A stretch of 64,000 nucleotides of DNA. Source: Pseudomaricurvus sp050633365 (GTDB taxonomy: Bacteria > Pseudomonadota > Gammaproteobacteria > Pseudomonadales > Cellvibrionaceae). Both the position numbers and the translations under genes were made by a program. Each line of letters opens with the position of its first letter. Within the stretch, counting starts at the first letter, position 1. Under the pieces are notes generated by a model. The model had not been told where the DNA came from and did no database searches. It saw only the letters and a list, made by a program, of their open reading frames with translations. Shown here piece by piece: positions 53,246-61,191 of this stretch. The DNA is taken from contig JBOEGJ010000026.1 in NCBI GenBank assembly GCA_050633365.1, positions 58,590 to 122,589 of the forward strand, written 5' to 3'.

Positions 53246-53703
53246 ACCTTAGTTTTGACGAGGCAATTCTGAAGTTAGATACCGTAGATTTCTCTTCCCG
53301 AGAATCCGTGAAAGAGTTTCTGGGGCGTATTGATGCAAACGATGCTTCGGGAACAATTACACTCCTCTATGGCGGCGATATTAATGACGCGAGTGGTAAT
53401 AGAATTGGTAGTGCTACTGAGTTAGCAAAGCAGGTCGCAGACAGTGATCAACGGATACGCGTAGTCGATAATACCAGCGCTGCTGAAATGCTCCAGAATA
53501 CTCAGTTTCTGACAAAATTGGCGGTTGCGAATGGAGTGGTTGATGAGTTTGGAATTGGACTACCAAAGCTCCTGTCTGATCGAGACTACGACGGTCCGAA
53601 ATCAATGGGGTCAGAGTCGTTGATTTTATATCGAGCACTGTATCGCGGCCCTATGGCTGGGCGCTATCTGACGACGATGCGCGAGATAGGGAATAAAGCA
53701 TGA
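53242..53703 (+). pseudogene. Hypothetical gene interrupted by REP-RAYT element
   Basis: An open frame of 153 codons. The first 119 or so (MNLSFDEAILKLDTVDF... through LPKLLSDRDYDGP) look like a native protein with segments ITLLYGGDIND and RIRVVDNTSAAEML. From the codon at about 53600 the sequence is REP unit plus RAYT 3' fragment, read in frame as KSMGSESLILYRALYRGPMA. So the original C-terminus has been replaced by mobile-element sequence. The protein may be broken or be a fusion. I do not recognise the family. Confidence 0.7.
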
Positions 53704-53839
53704 ATGTTAGGGGATGACCGTTTCAAATTAAATATCGAAAATGAAACGGGCCGAAGGATGACCCGCTAGCGCGGGAAGGAGATAGAAAGTCAAAGGAGTA
53801 TCAGGAAGGCCTGAATCAATGACTCTGACCCCATTGATT
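53600..53839 (+). mobile_element. REP-flanked RAYT 3'-end element, copy B
   Basis: About 240 bp: a REP unit (53600-53628), the region matching RAYT codons 174 to stop (from TATCGAGCAC), and an inverted REP unit (53814-53839). The reading frame is broken by a stop at 53701. Two more inverted REP copies follow, at 53853-53878 and, degenerate, 53880-53907. Confidence 0.88.
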
Positions 53840-53852
53840 ACAGGGAGGCTTG

Positions 53853-53907
53853 AATCAATGACTCTGACCCCATTGATTGCCATTGATTCGCTGACCCCAT
53901 TGATTCG
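53853..53907 (-). repeat. Additional inverted REP units
   Basis: One full unit (53853-53878, AATCAATGACTCTGACCCC then ATTGATT) and one shortened unit (53880-53907, with CTGACCCCATTGATTCG) in the same orientation as the right end of copy B. They end next to the zeta-like kinase stop codon. Confidence 0.85.
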
Positions 53908-53909
53908 AA

Positions 53910-54518
53910 TTACTTCCAATCACTACTCTTAGAATATTTGTCCATGAAGTGCGTTTTCACCCAAGGTGCTCCTTCGGTGTAGCTAATCAGGTCGCGCTCT
54001 TTAATCTCGGCAATGAGCTTAATGCCATCTGCACTGGAGTTATCGAAAACCAAAGCATGATCAGCAGTCATGGCCGCGTCATATAGCATATCCATGGTTC
54101 GCTTATATCGAGACAGGATTTTATCAATAGGGACGGGGTGACCGCCAAGCTTTACGCGGTTTTCAACACGAGATACGTTCGTTTTTGGATCGTCGATACC
54201 CACGTATAACAGCGTCACATTGAATCCATCTGCTTTGGCTTGCACCATGTATTCTATTTTACTCGGGTGGCTCATTACGGATTCAAAGGAGTGGGTTACT
54301 CCAGCCGTGCGCAGTTTGTTGCGTTGATCTTCGGCGATTTTCTGGGCTTGCCTTACTCTTGCAACGTCGTTGCCGGTTAGGCGAGCGGCGATCTCATCTG
54401 GATTGATATAGACACCAAAGTCAAAGCCTTCTGACATAAGGTGATTGGTGAGAGTACTTTTGCCGGAGCCATTGGGGCCGGCAATCAGTATCATCTGAGG
54501 TTTAGATTTCTCCGGCAT
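53910..54518 (-). CDS. Zeta toxin-like P-loop kinase
   Basis: A 202-aa P-loop kinase of the zeta toxin / predicted ATPase COG4185 type. Walker A is GPNGSGKST (14-22). FGVYINPDEIAARL, HSFESVMSH (acidic residue as in zeta proteins) and NRVKLGGHPVPIDKILSRYK are family blocks. Zeta toxins phosphorylate UDP-N-acetylglucosamine; whether this one does is unknown. The start overlaps the upstream small gene by 17 nt, implying coupled translation. The stop abuts REP units, so its 3' end could have been moved by the mobile elements. Confidence 0.8.
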   Translation of the reverse strand: MPEKSKPQMILIAGPNGSGKSTLTNHLMSEGFDFGVYINPDEIAARLTGNDVARVRQAQKIAEDQRNKLRTAGVTHSFESVMSHPSKIEYMVQAKADGFNVTLLYVGIDDPKTNVSRVENRVKLGGHPVPIDKILSRYKRTMDMLYDAAMTADHALVFDNSSADGIKLIAEIKERDLISYTEGAPWVKTHFMDKYSKSSDWK

Positions 54519-54753
54519 CGCTGTTAGACTCGTCCTGAATCGTGGTTTGGATCATTCCATTCGGTAATTTTCTATCAATCACCGTATTGCCCTGCTTATC
54601 GGTTGAGCGCACATCAAGCCCTGCATTGAGGGCTTCATTTCGCGCATTGCAACCAGCAGTCAGTGCTGCGTTCGCAATATCTTGACCAGAAAGACTTGCG
54701 AATGATTTCAGAGGTGTTTCAACGCTTTTTTTGACAGCCGAATTCTCAGCCAT
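54502..54753 (-). CDS. Candidate antitoxin of the zeta-like kinase
   Basis: An 83-aa protein upstream of and overlapping the zeta-like gene, GGAG 8 nt before its ATG. It has SGQDIANAALTAGCNARNEA (helical) and a strand-like end NTVIDRKLPNGMIQTTIQDE. It is not like the epsilon antitoxin as I know it. The role as antitoxin is inferred only from position and size. Confidence 0.55.
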   Translation of the reverse strand: MAENSAVKKSVETPLKSFASLSGQDIANAALTAGCNARNEALNAGLDVRSTDKQGNTVIDRKLPNGMIQTTIQDESNSDAGEI

Positions 54754-54958
54754 AGCTCTATCTCCATTAACGTAATGGTCTGTTTAGTCTACGCCTTAAG
54801 TGTCGCTATAGGCAATCTCAATCAGCTTGACGTTTGAGGTGGCTCGCCAATTAAGCTTTTAACCTATTGATTATTATAAATATTAATTTTTGGCTGTTTA
54901 TGCAAAGGGAAGCTTTGGATGATAGGTTTTATCATGCATTATTCAGAATTTGATCGCG

Positions 54959-55199
54959 AATCAATGGGGTCAGAGTCGTTGATTTTATATCGAGCACTGT
55001 TTCGCGGCCTGATGGCTGAGCGCTATCTAACGGCGATACGCGTGGTAGGGAATAACGCAAGGATGTTGGGGTATAACCGTTTCAAATCAAATATTGAAAA
55101 CAAATCGGGCCGAAGGATGACCCGTTAGTGCGGGAAGGAGATAGAAAGTCAAAGGCGTATCGGGAAGGTTTGAATCAGTGACTCTGACCTCATTGATTT
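54959..55199 (+). mobile_element. REP-flanked RAYT 3'-end element, copy C
   Basis: 241 bp, the same architecture as copy B: REP unit from 54959, RAYT codons 174 to stop from TATCGAGCAC, and an inverted REP (about 55173-55199). The frame is not intact. An open frame from 54919 reads into it but is a chance product. Confidence 0.88.
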
Positions 55200-55242
55200 A
55201 TTCGCACTGATTTAAAAAGAACCGCTTTTTAATTGTCGAAAA

Positions 55243-56064
55243 TCACTGCCTAAAACGGCTGGGGGCAACCCCTAGCTTTTGTTGAAACACATAACTCATA
55301 TGCGCGTGTGAAGAAAATCCGGCATCGAGCGCGATATCCATCAAATTATTTTTATTCCGCTGCAGCGCAGTGCGCGCTTTGGATAGTCGGCGCTCCACCA
55401 CATAGTCGTGAGGAGATCGCTTGAAGGTGTTCTTGAAGCAGCGGGCAAAGTAGGCTTCAGACAACTGGCAATTATTGGCCAGTAATTTTACCGTCAACTT
55501 TTCTGATAAATGTGATTCGATAAACTCTTCGAGATATATCTTTCTTTGCCGTGAAAACTGACTATTGGGAGGCTCTATCGATTGATCGTTCGGCTGAAAA
55601 TACTCACTGAGTGTATTAATCCATCTTTCCACCTCAAAGCTATCGGCGATGATGGTTTGCAGCAAGGTTCTGCGCAGGGCATGGGCGGCACCAATTGCCT
55701 CTGCGTTGTAAATACCGTTGATGGGTGCTGTCGGTAATGGCCCTGTCAGTGATGGCGCCCTGTGATGATGGGTGAACGAGAGCTTTAAGTACTCGCCACC
55801 GCTCATGGATTCCGAATACACATCGCAACCGGCCGGCAGAAACGCGAGGGTATTGGCGTGGGTGTGAAAGTCGCTCACGCGGCTTGATGCCATGGCGTGT
55901 TGACCTGTTTGTGGATCAAAGGCAAAGCCATAGCTGTCGCAGCGCTGAGTCAGTTGGGCGCAGTAAGTTTGTTTAGGCAAGAGTGTGAGTTCCGCGCCTT
56001 CAACCAAGAGGTTTCGAACGGGCTCGGTTGTTTTTGCTGAATGGGCGTCGAGTGAGTTTTTCAT
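55243..56064 (-). CDS. AraC family transcriptional regulator
   Basis: A 273-aa regulator with an N-terminal cupin-like sensing part and a C-terminal AraC-type double helix-turn-helix (about 170-273): LTVKLLANNCQLSEAYFARC then FKRSPHDYVVERRLSKAR and IALDAGFSSHAHMSYVFQQK, ending GVAPSRFRQ. It is divergent from the threonine dehydratase-like gene with 241 bp between them, so it likely controls that gene. Inducer unknown. Confidence 0.9.
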   Translation of the reverse strand: MKNSLDAHSAKTTEPVRNLLVEGAELTLLPKQTYCAQLTQRCDSYGFAFDPQTGQHAMASSRVSDFHTHANTLAFLPAGCDVYSESMSGGEYLKLSFTHHHRAPSLTGPLPTAPINGIYNAEAIGAAHALRRTLLQTIIADSFEVERWINTLSEYFQPNDQSIEPPNSQFSRQRKIYLEEFIESHLSEKLTVKLLANNCQLSEAYFARCFKNTFKRSPHDYVVERRLSKARTALQRNKNNLMDIALDAGFSSHAHMSYVFQQKLGVAPSRFRQ

Positions 56065-56182
56065 GTGCCATTAATAGCGTATTTTCGGCGTGTAGAAAAG
56101 ATCAGGTTTATGAAAGCCCGACAAAACTAAAGGCGCTAGACTCATTCACTGAAGGGGGTACAAATTGTCGCTAATAATCGGA

Positions 56183-56224
56183 TTAACGACTATTTGGCGA
56201 CCAGCTTGACGACTATAAGTGACG
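56183..56224. promoter_or_regulatory. Candidate AraC-type operator, direct repeat
   Basis: Two direct repeats, TTAACGACTATTTGGCGAC (56183-56201) and TTGACGACTATAAGTGACG (56206-56224), spaced 23 bp start to start, in the region between araC-type regulator and dehydratase gene. Direct repeats of about two helical turns are usual for this regulator family. Confidence 0.5.
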
Positions 56225-56305
56225 CGATCTAGACCTCCATAAGCGGCTCGATAACGTCGAAGGGTTTTCGCACTCGCGACCAAATACTACATTAGGATCA
56301 ACATT

Positions 56306-57280
56306 ATGGAATCTATGACGCTAACCCAATTACAGCAGGCGAGCGCGACGGTTTATCGGTATATGTCTCCAACGCCACAGTACTGTTGGCCGCAACTGTG
56401 TGAACAGGTGGGAACTGAAGTGTGGCTCAAACATGAAAACCACACCCCCGCAGGCGCCTTTAAAGTGCGTGGCGGAATGACTTATATGCATTGGTTGCGT
56501 GAGGCACGACCAGAGGTGTCGGGTATCATCACCGCGACTCGGGGCAACCACGGCCAAAGCCAAGCCAGAGCGGCCGCCGAGGCGGGCATCAGCGCCAAGG
56601 TTGTCGTGCCCTTTGGCAACAGTCAGGAGAAAAATACCGCCATGCGCACTTTTGGCGCTGAGCTGGTTGAGCACGGCCGCGACTTTGACGAGGCAAAGGC
56701 CGAGGCAATGCGTTTAGCTTCGGCAGAAGATCGCTTGTTAGTGCCAGCCTTCCAGGAGCAGTTGGTGATGGGGGTAGCGTCCTACGCGTTGGAGTTGTTC
56801 AGCGCGGTCAGAGATATCGATCAAGTCTACGTGCCCGTGGGTTGCGGGTCGGGTATCTGCGCGTTAATCGCCGCTCGTGATGCGCTGGGTTTATCAACAG
56901 AGATTATCGGTGTGGTGTCGACAGAAGCCGATGGCGTTAAGCAATCTTTTGAAGCGGGGCGTTTGATCGAAACCAAAACCGTTGCCACGTTTGCCGATGG
57001 TATGGCGGTGAGGGCGCCGATCCCCGAAGCGTTTGAGATCTATGCTTCTGGTGCTGCACGGATAGTTGCTGTGACCGATGATGAAGTCGCCGAAGCCATG
57101 CGGATCTTGTTTGCCTGCACTCACAACGTGGCGGAAGGGGCTGGTGCGGCTGCTTTTGCCGCGATTGCCAAAAATCGTGATCAACTAAAGGGTAAAAAAG
57201 TAGCGGCAATTTTGACTGGGGCCAATGTCGATACCGAAATCTTCGCTCAAGTACTCAGCGGCTCGACGCCAAAAGTTTAA
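56306..57280 (+). CDS. Threonine/serine dehydratase-like PLP enzyme
   Basis: A 324-aa fold-type II PLP enzyme. HENHTPAGAFKVRGG holds the Schiff-base Lys, ATRGNHGQSQA is the phosphate/substrate loop and PVGCGSGICALIAA the Gly-rich PLP phosphate-binding loop. It lacks the C-terminal ACT regulatory domain of biosynthetic IlvA, so a catabolic (TdcB-like) or related ammonia-lyase is likely. Substrate is not proven. A hairpin with T-run follows at 57283. Confidence 0.87.
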   Translation: MESMTLTQLQQASATVYRYMSPTPQYCWPQLCEQVGTEVWLKHENHTPAGAFKVRGGMTYMHWLREARPEVSGIITATRGNHGQSQARAAAEAGISAKVVVPFGNSQEKNTAMRTFGAELVEHGRDFDEAKAEAMRLASAEDRLLVPAFQEQLVMGVASYALELFSAVRDIDQVYVPVGCGSGICALIAARDALGLSTEIIGVVSTEADGVKQSFEAGRLIETKTVATFADGMAVRAPIPEAFEIYASGAARIVAVTDDEVAEAMRILFACTHNVAEGAGAAAFAAIAKNRDQLKGKKVAAILTGANVDTEIFAQVLSGSTPKV

Positions 57281-57282
57281 AG

Positions 57283-57306
57283 GCCCAATACTAATGGGCA
57301 CTTTTT
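57283..57306 (+). terminator. Probable terminator after the dehydratase gene
   Basis: GCCCA and TGGGC form a 5-bp stem around AATACTA, followed by ACTTTTTAG. Short but with a T-run. Confidence 0.55.
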
Positions 57307-57324
57307 AGAACCTAGCACCTAGAA

Positions 57325-58581
57325 CTAAGATTGTTCATAGGCTCTTTTCACTTCCTCCGCAATAATCTCGACACCGCGTTTCACGGTGGCAGCATCTTGC
57401 GAGTAAGACACCCGAATACACTCGTGTTTGTGGCGCCAGTCGTCATCCATACCCACGAAAAAGTCTTGTCCAGGCACAATCAATACACCGCGCTGTTTTA
57501 AGCGTTGATACAGCTCTTGGCTAGTGATTGGCAGGCCGTCGAACCAAAGCCACAAAAAGATTGCACCTTCGGGTTTGTGAATCCGAAAGGGTAAATCGCC
57601 CAGTTGTTCGCGAAACCATTGAGCAGTCTGTGTGGCGCCTTCGCGATAAAACGGCGTCACGTATCTTTGTGAGAGCGACTGGATCTCACCGGTTTTAAAC
57701 AGTTCTTTGGCGATGGCCGGGCCGATGGTGCCGCAGGCCAAACTGACGATGGTATTGGCGTTTGTGTAGGCCTGAATGATCTCTTCGCTGGCAACAATAA
57801 TTCCGGTGCGGGCGCCTGGTAGCCCCAGTTTGGATAAGCTCAACGCCAAAATGGTGTTTTGATTCCAGTGTGGCGTCGCTTCGGTAAAGACAATGCCGGG
57901 GAAGGGCAAGCCGTAAGCGCCGTCGATAATCAGTGGTACATCTTTTTCTTGGGCAAGCGCGTCTAAGTGAGCAATTTCATCATCACTCAGCACATTTCCG
58001 GTGGGATTAGTTGGGCGCGAAACACACATGGCGCCAACATTGTCGGTAATTTCCAGTTTCGAAAAGTCGACGTGATATTTGAACAGCTTGTCGTCTAACA
58101 ATTCGATGCTCGGACGAGTGGCGGTGAAGAAATTCTCACTTAATCCAACGTCGGCGTAACCTAAATATTCTGGCGCTAATGGCAGATGAATAGACTTTTG
58201 TGAGTCGTCCGGCATCACGCCAGCAAATATATTGTAGAGCACAAAAAATGCCGATTGACTGCCGTTGGATACGGCGATGTTGTTACCCGTTAGCTGCCAG
58301 CCAAATTGTGTTTTCAGAAACGCGGCGATCTGTTCGCGAAACTCTCGGTCGCCCTGAGGCGATTGGTAGATACCGAACAAGCTGTGTCGCTGGGCTGGAT
58401 CGGCCATGATGTGTTCAAGTCGTTTCTGAAATATCGCCTCGACCTCTGGCAGTCGGCCTGGATTGCCGCCTCCCATAAAAATCATATCGGGGTTTTCGTT
58501 AAGGGCGGTGCCGAGATCGTCCATTAAGGAGACGATACCGGAATCACCGGCGAATTTTTCGCCAAATGCGGATAATTTCAT
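57325..58581 (-). CDS. avtA: Valine-pyruvate aminotransferase AvtA
   Basis: Fold-type I aminotransferase, 418 aa (E. coli AvtA is 417). It matches AvtA throughout: FGEKFAGDSGIVSLMDDL at the start, MGGGNPGRLPE, NGSQSAFFVLYN, FPLAPEYLGYAD-type sequence (LPLAPEYLGYADVG), SRPTNPTGNVLSDDE, the SLSKLGLPGAR PLP-lysine segment and HKPEGAIFLWLWF. It exchanges amino groups between valine, alanine and keto acids. It converges on the dehydratase gene. Confidence 0.94.
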   Translation of the reverse strand: MKLSAFGEKFAGDSGIVSLMDDLGTALNENPDMIFMGGGNPGRLPEVEAIFQKRLEHIMADPAQRHSLFGIYQSPQGDREFREQIAAFLKTQFGWQLTGNNIAVSNGSQSAFFVLYNIFAGVMPDDSQKSIHLPLAPEYLGYADVGLSENFFTATRPSIELLDDKLFKYHVDFSKLEITDNVGAMCVSRPTNPTGNVLSDDEIAHLDALAQEKDVPLIIDGAYGLPFPGIVFTEATPHWNQNTILALSLSKLGLPGARTGIIVASEEIIQAYTNANTIVSLACGTIGPAIAKELFKTGEIQSLSQRYVTPFYREGATQTAQWFREQLGDLPFRIHKPEGAIFLWLWFDGLPITSQELYQRLKQRGVLIVPGQDFFVGMDDDWRHKHECIRVSYSQDAATVKRGVEIIAEEVKRAYEQS

Positions 58582-58961
58582 GAAACAACTCTATTTGGGC
58601 TTTCTCGGCTAACCTTTTGGGCTGTTGACGAAAAAGGGACTGCATGGGCGTGACGAACTGGCCGGTAGGCTAAAATCGTACACCAAGGAAGGCGCACCTT
58701 AAGATGGAGGCCTGCATTGGTCAAGGCCTCTGGACGACGTTTTGAATGATCAAGCGACAGGCATAGTGGCGTCTACTCCAAATGCTAAAACGCTTGTTTG
58801 ATAATTGATGTACAATGTCGCCACAATAAGAGAAGCGCCTAGTGTTTTTAGGGTTAGAGTGCTTCTGCGACCCAATTAGGTCGAGTCTGTTGATCGTTTC
58901 CACAGGGAATGGCGGCAGGCTCTAAAATAGACAGTTAGCAGATAGATGATGAGGTAAGAAC
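58582..58961. other. Divergent region avtA / thiolase
   Basis: No gene is supported. It holds a PsrA-like palindrome (separate entry) and a TACAAT -10-like element at 58811-58816. GAGGT before 58962 is a good ribosome binding site for the thiolase. Confidence 0.4.
58787..58800. promoter_or_regulatory. Possible PsrA/FadR-type operator
   Basis: AAAACGCTTGTTTG resembles the Pseudomonas PsrA box (G/C)AAAC-N2-4-GTTTG(C/G), with the outermost base different. It lies just upstream of a TACAAT element and the beta-ketothiolase gene, a natural target for a fatty-acid-responsive repressor. Confidence 0.35.
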
Positions 58962-60149
58962 ATGAGTGAACGTGAAGTCGTAGTACTGAGTGGTGTACGT
59001 ACCGCCATTGGCACCTTTGGTGGCAGCCTGAAAGACATCGCACCGACCGATTTGGCCGGTCAAGTGGTCAAAGAAGCCGTTGAGCGTTCAGGCCTTAAGC
59101 CTGAAGATGTTGGTCACGTAAGCATTGGTAACGTGACTCATTCCGACCGTCGCGATATGTACATGAGCCGCGTAGCGGCGTTGAAAGGTGGTCTGCCAGA
59201 AGAGACTCCAGCCGTTACCGTTAACCGTTTGTGTGGCTCTGGCTTGCAGGCCATCATCTCGGCCGCTCAAATGGTCTTGTTAGGTGATGCTGAAGCCGTT
59301 GTTGCCGGCGGAGCAGAATCCATGAGCCGCGTACCTTACTGGATTCCAAACGCTCGCTGGGGCGCGCGTATGGGCGATAGCCAAATGGTAGACGCCATGA
59401 TCGGCGCTTTAACTTGCCCGATGAACGATACTCACATGGGCATCACCGCCGAGAACGTTGCCGAGCAATGGGACGTGACTCGCGAGCAGCAAGATGAGCT
59501 GGCCGCACTGAGCCACAACCGCGCGCAAAACGCCATCGAGAACAACTACTTCGATAGCCAAATTTTGCCGGTTGAACTGAAAACTCGCAAAGGTGTGACC
59601 GTTTTCGATAAAGACGAACACGTTCGCTACGATGCAAAAGCCGAAGACATGGCCAAATTGCGTACCGTATTTAAGAAAGACGGTACTGTCACTGCGGGCA
59701 ATGCGTCAGGTTTGAACGACGCCGCTGCTGCCATCGTGATGATGGACGCTGAAGCCGCCGCCGCCAAAGGCCTGAAGCCAATGGCGAAGTTGAAAGGTTA
59801 CTCTTTCGCTGGTGTTGATCCTAAAGTGATGGGGATTGGTCCTGTTCCTGCCGTGCGCAAGCTGTTGGATAAAGCCGGCTTGAGCGTGAGCGACATCGAT
59901 ACCTGGGAAGTGAACGAAGCCTTCGCCGCGCAAGCGTTGGCCGTGGCGAAAGATCTCGACCTGCCTGTTGAGAAGGTTAACCCGAACGGTTCTGGTATTT
60001 CTTTGGGGCATCCAATCGGTGCAACCGGTACGGTAATCGCTGTTAAAGCCTTGTATGAGCTAGAGCGTATTGGTGGTAAATACGCGGTTGTGACCATGTG
60101 TATTGGTGGCGGCCAAGGTATTGCAGCCTTGTTTGAGCGCTGTGAATAA
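58962..60149 (+). CDS. Beta-ketothiolase / acetyl-CoA acetyltransferase
   Basis: A 395-aa thiolase. Nucleophilic Cys in NRLCGSGLQA, His in GHPIGATGTV and the second Cys in MCIGGGQG form the catalytic set. It resembles the BktB/PhaA-type ketothiolases. It could act in beta-oxidation or acetoacetyl-CoA formation. It is followed by a strong terminator and then an enoyl-CoA hydratase-family gene transcribed in the same direction. Confidence 0.93.
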   Translation: MSEREVVVLSGVRTAIGTFGGSLKDIAPTDLAGQVVKEAVERSGLKPEDVGHVSIGNVTHSDRRDMYMSRVAALKGGLPEETPAVTVNRLCGSGLQAIISAAQMVLLGDAEAVVAGGAESMSRVPYWIPNARWGARMGDSQMVDAMIGALTCPMNDTHMGITAENVAEQWDVTREQQDELAALSHNRAQNAIENNYFDSQILPVELKTRKGVTVFDKDEHVRYDAKAEDMAKLRTVFKKDGTVTAGNASGLNDAAAAIVMMDAEAAAAKGLKPMAKLKGYSFAGVDPKVMGIGPVPAVRKLLDKAGLSVSDIDTWEVNEAFAAQALAVAKDLDLPVEKVNPNGSGISLGHPIGATGTVIAVKALYELERIGGKYAVVTMCIGGGQGIAALFERCE

Positions 60150-60178
60150 TTTGCATCGGTTGATGTAAATTGTGTTTT

Positions 60179-60208
60179 AAAAAAGCCACTGTTCGCAGTG
60201 GCTTTTTT
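60179..60208 (+). terminator. Rho-independent terminator after the thiolase
   Basis: Perfect 13-bp stem (AAAAAAGCCACTG with CAGTGGCTTTTTT) closed by a TTCG tetraloop. Confidence 0.93.
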
Positions 60209-60261
60209 GTATCTTACACTTCACGAACCTTGAGTCTTTATCGTAATTTGGAGAGTTAAAT

Positions 60262-61068
60262 ATGCAAATTCCAGAGCTGGTGGATTCTCGCCTCGACATT
60301 GATGGTCGCGTGGCGACCTTAACCTTCATTCGCAACGACGTTCGCAATGCCTTAACGGGAACCGCGTTGGTGGATGAAATTGTCGCCGTGGCCGAATGGG
60401 TTAACCTCAACAAAGAAATTTCTGCGCTGGTTATTACCGGTGAAGGCGCGGCATTTTCGGCGGGCGGTAACGTCAAAGATATGGCCAATCGCGAGGGTGA
60501 CTTTTCGGGCGATGTCGAAGCGCAAGCCGAGCGCTACCGCCAAGGTATTCAGCGTATGCCGCTGGCGGTTCAATCAATAGAAGTTCCTGTTATTGCCGCG
60601 GTAAATGGCGCTGCCATAGGTGCCGGTTTTGATTTGGCGAATATGTGCGACCTGCGCCTGGCCTCGAGTAAAGCCAAGTTTGGCGAAACCTTTATTAATC
60701 TGGGGATTATTCCCGGTGACGGTGGTGCTTGGTTTATGCAGCGTTTGATTGGCTACCAGCGCGCCGCCGAGCTGACCATGACCGGTCGAATCATCAATGC
60801 CGAAGAAGCGAAAGAGTATGGCATCTTGCTCGAGGTATTAGCGCCAGAGCAGTTGCTGGGCAGGGCGCAAGAGTTGGCTCAAGAGATGGCTTCTAAACCC
60901 CCTCATGCGGTGCGTATGACCAAGCGTTTGATGAAAATGGCGCAGCGCCAGCAATTGCCGGATTTCTTGGATCTTTGCGCTGTGTTTCAAGGGGTATGCC
61001 ACAACAATCCAGATCATATGGTCGCTGTCGAAACCATGTTATCAGCCATGGGGCAGGGTAAAAGCTAA
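60262..61068 (+). CDS. Enoyl-CoA hydratase/isomerase (crotonase) family protein
   Basis: A 268-aa crotonase-fold protein. ALVITGEGAAFSAGGNVKDM and the oxyanion-hole region AAVNGAAIGAGFDLANMCDL are present; then FGETFINLGIIPGDGGAWFM, where Glu and Gly-Asp-Gly-Gly replace some hydratase residues. GGAGAG precedes the ATG. It may hydrate, isomerise or decarboxylate; the reaction is not certain. It likely joins the thiolase in acyl-CoA metabolism. Confidence 0.88.
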   Translation: MQIPELVDSRLDIDGRVATLTFIRNDVRNALTGTALVDEIVAVAEWVNLNKEISALVITGEGAAFSAGGNVKDMANREGDFSGDVEAQAERYRQGIQRMPLAVQSIEVPVIAAVNGAAIGAGFDLANMCDLRLASSKAKFGETFINLGIIPGDGGAWFMQRLIGYQRAAELTMTGRIINAEEAKEYGILLEVLAPEQLLGRAQELAQEMASKPPHAVRMTKRLMKMAQRQQLPDFLDLCAVFQGVCHNNPDHMVAVETMLSAMGQGKS

Positions 61069-61125
61069 GCGATGTCTGCGTGGGTGGCGTTTGGCGGTTG
61101 TCAGTGAGAATCGCGTTATAGCGTT

Positions 61126-61152
61126 AAAAAGCCCGTTAAGAACGGCTTTTTT
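61126..61152 (+). terminator. Terminator after the crotonase gene
   Basis: AAAAAGCCCGTT pairs with AACGGCTTTTT with one bulged C, loop AAG, ending in a T-run. Confidence 0.88.
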
Positions 61153-61191
61153 CGATATAATCGGCGGCTAGATTTTGAGGGTGTAAACGAT

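Noticed and set aside
51461..53907. Possible CRISPR array, because of many short repeats
   Set aside because: Units are palindromic, variable in spacing and orientation, have no unique spacers of constant length and no cas genes; they are REP elements.
54919..55128. A 69-codon open frame beginning MIGFIMHYSEF
   Set aside because: Most of it is REP unit and RAYT 3' fragment read in frame; there is no independent evidence of a gene.
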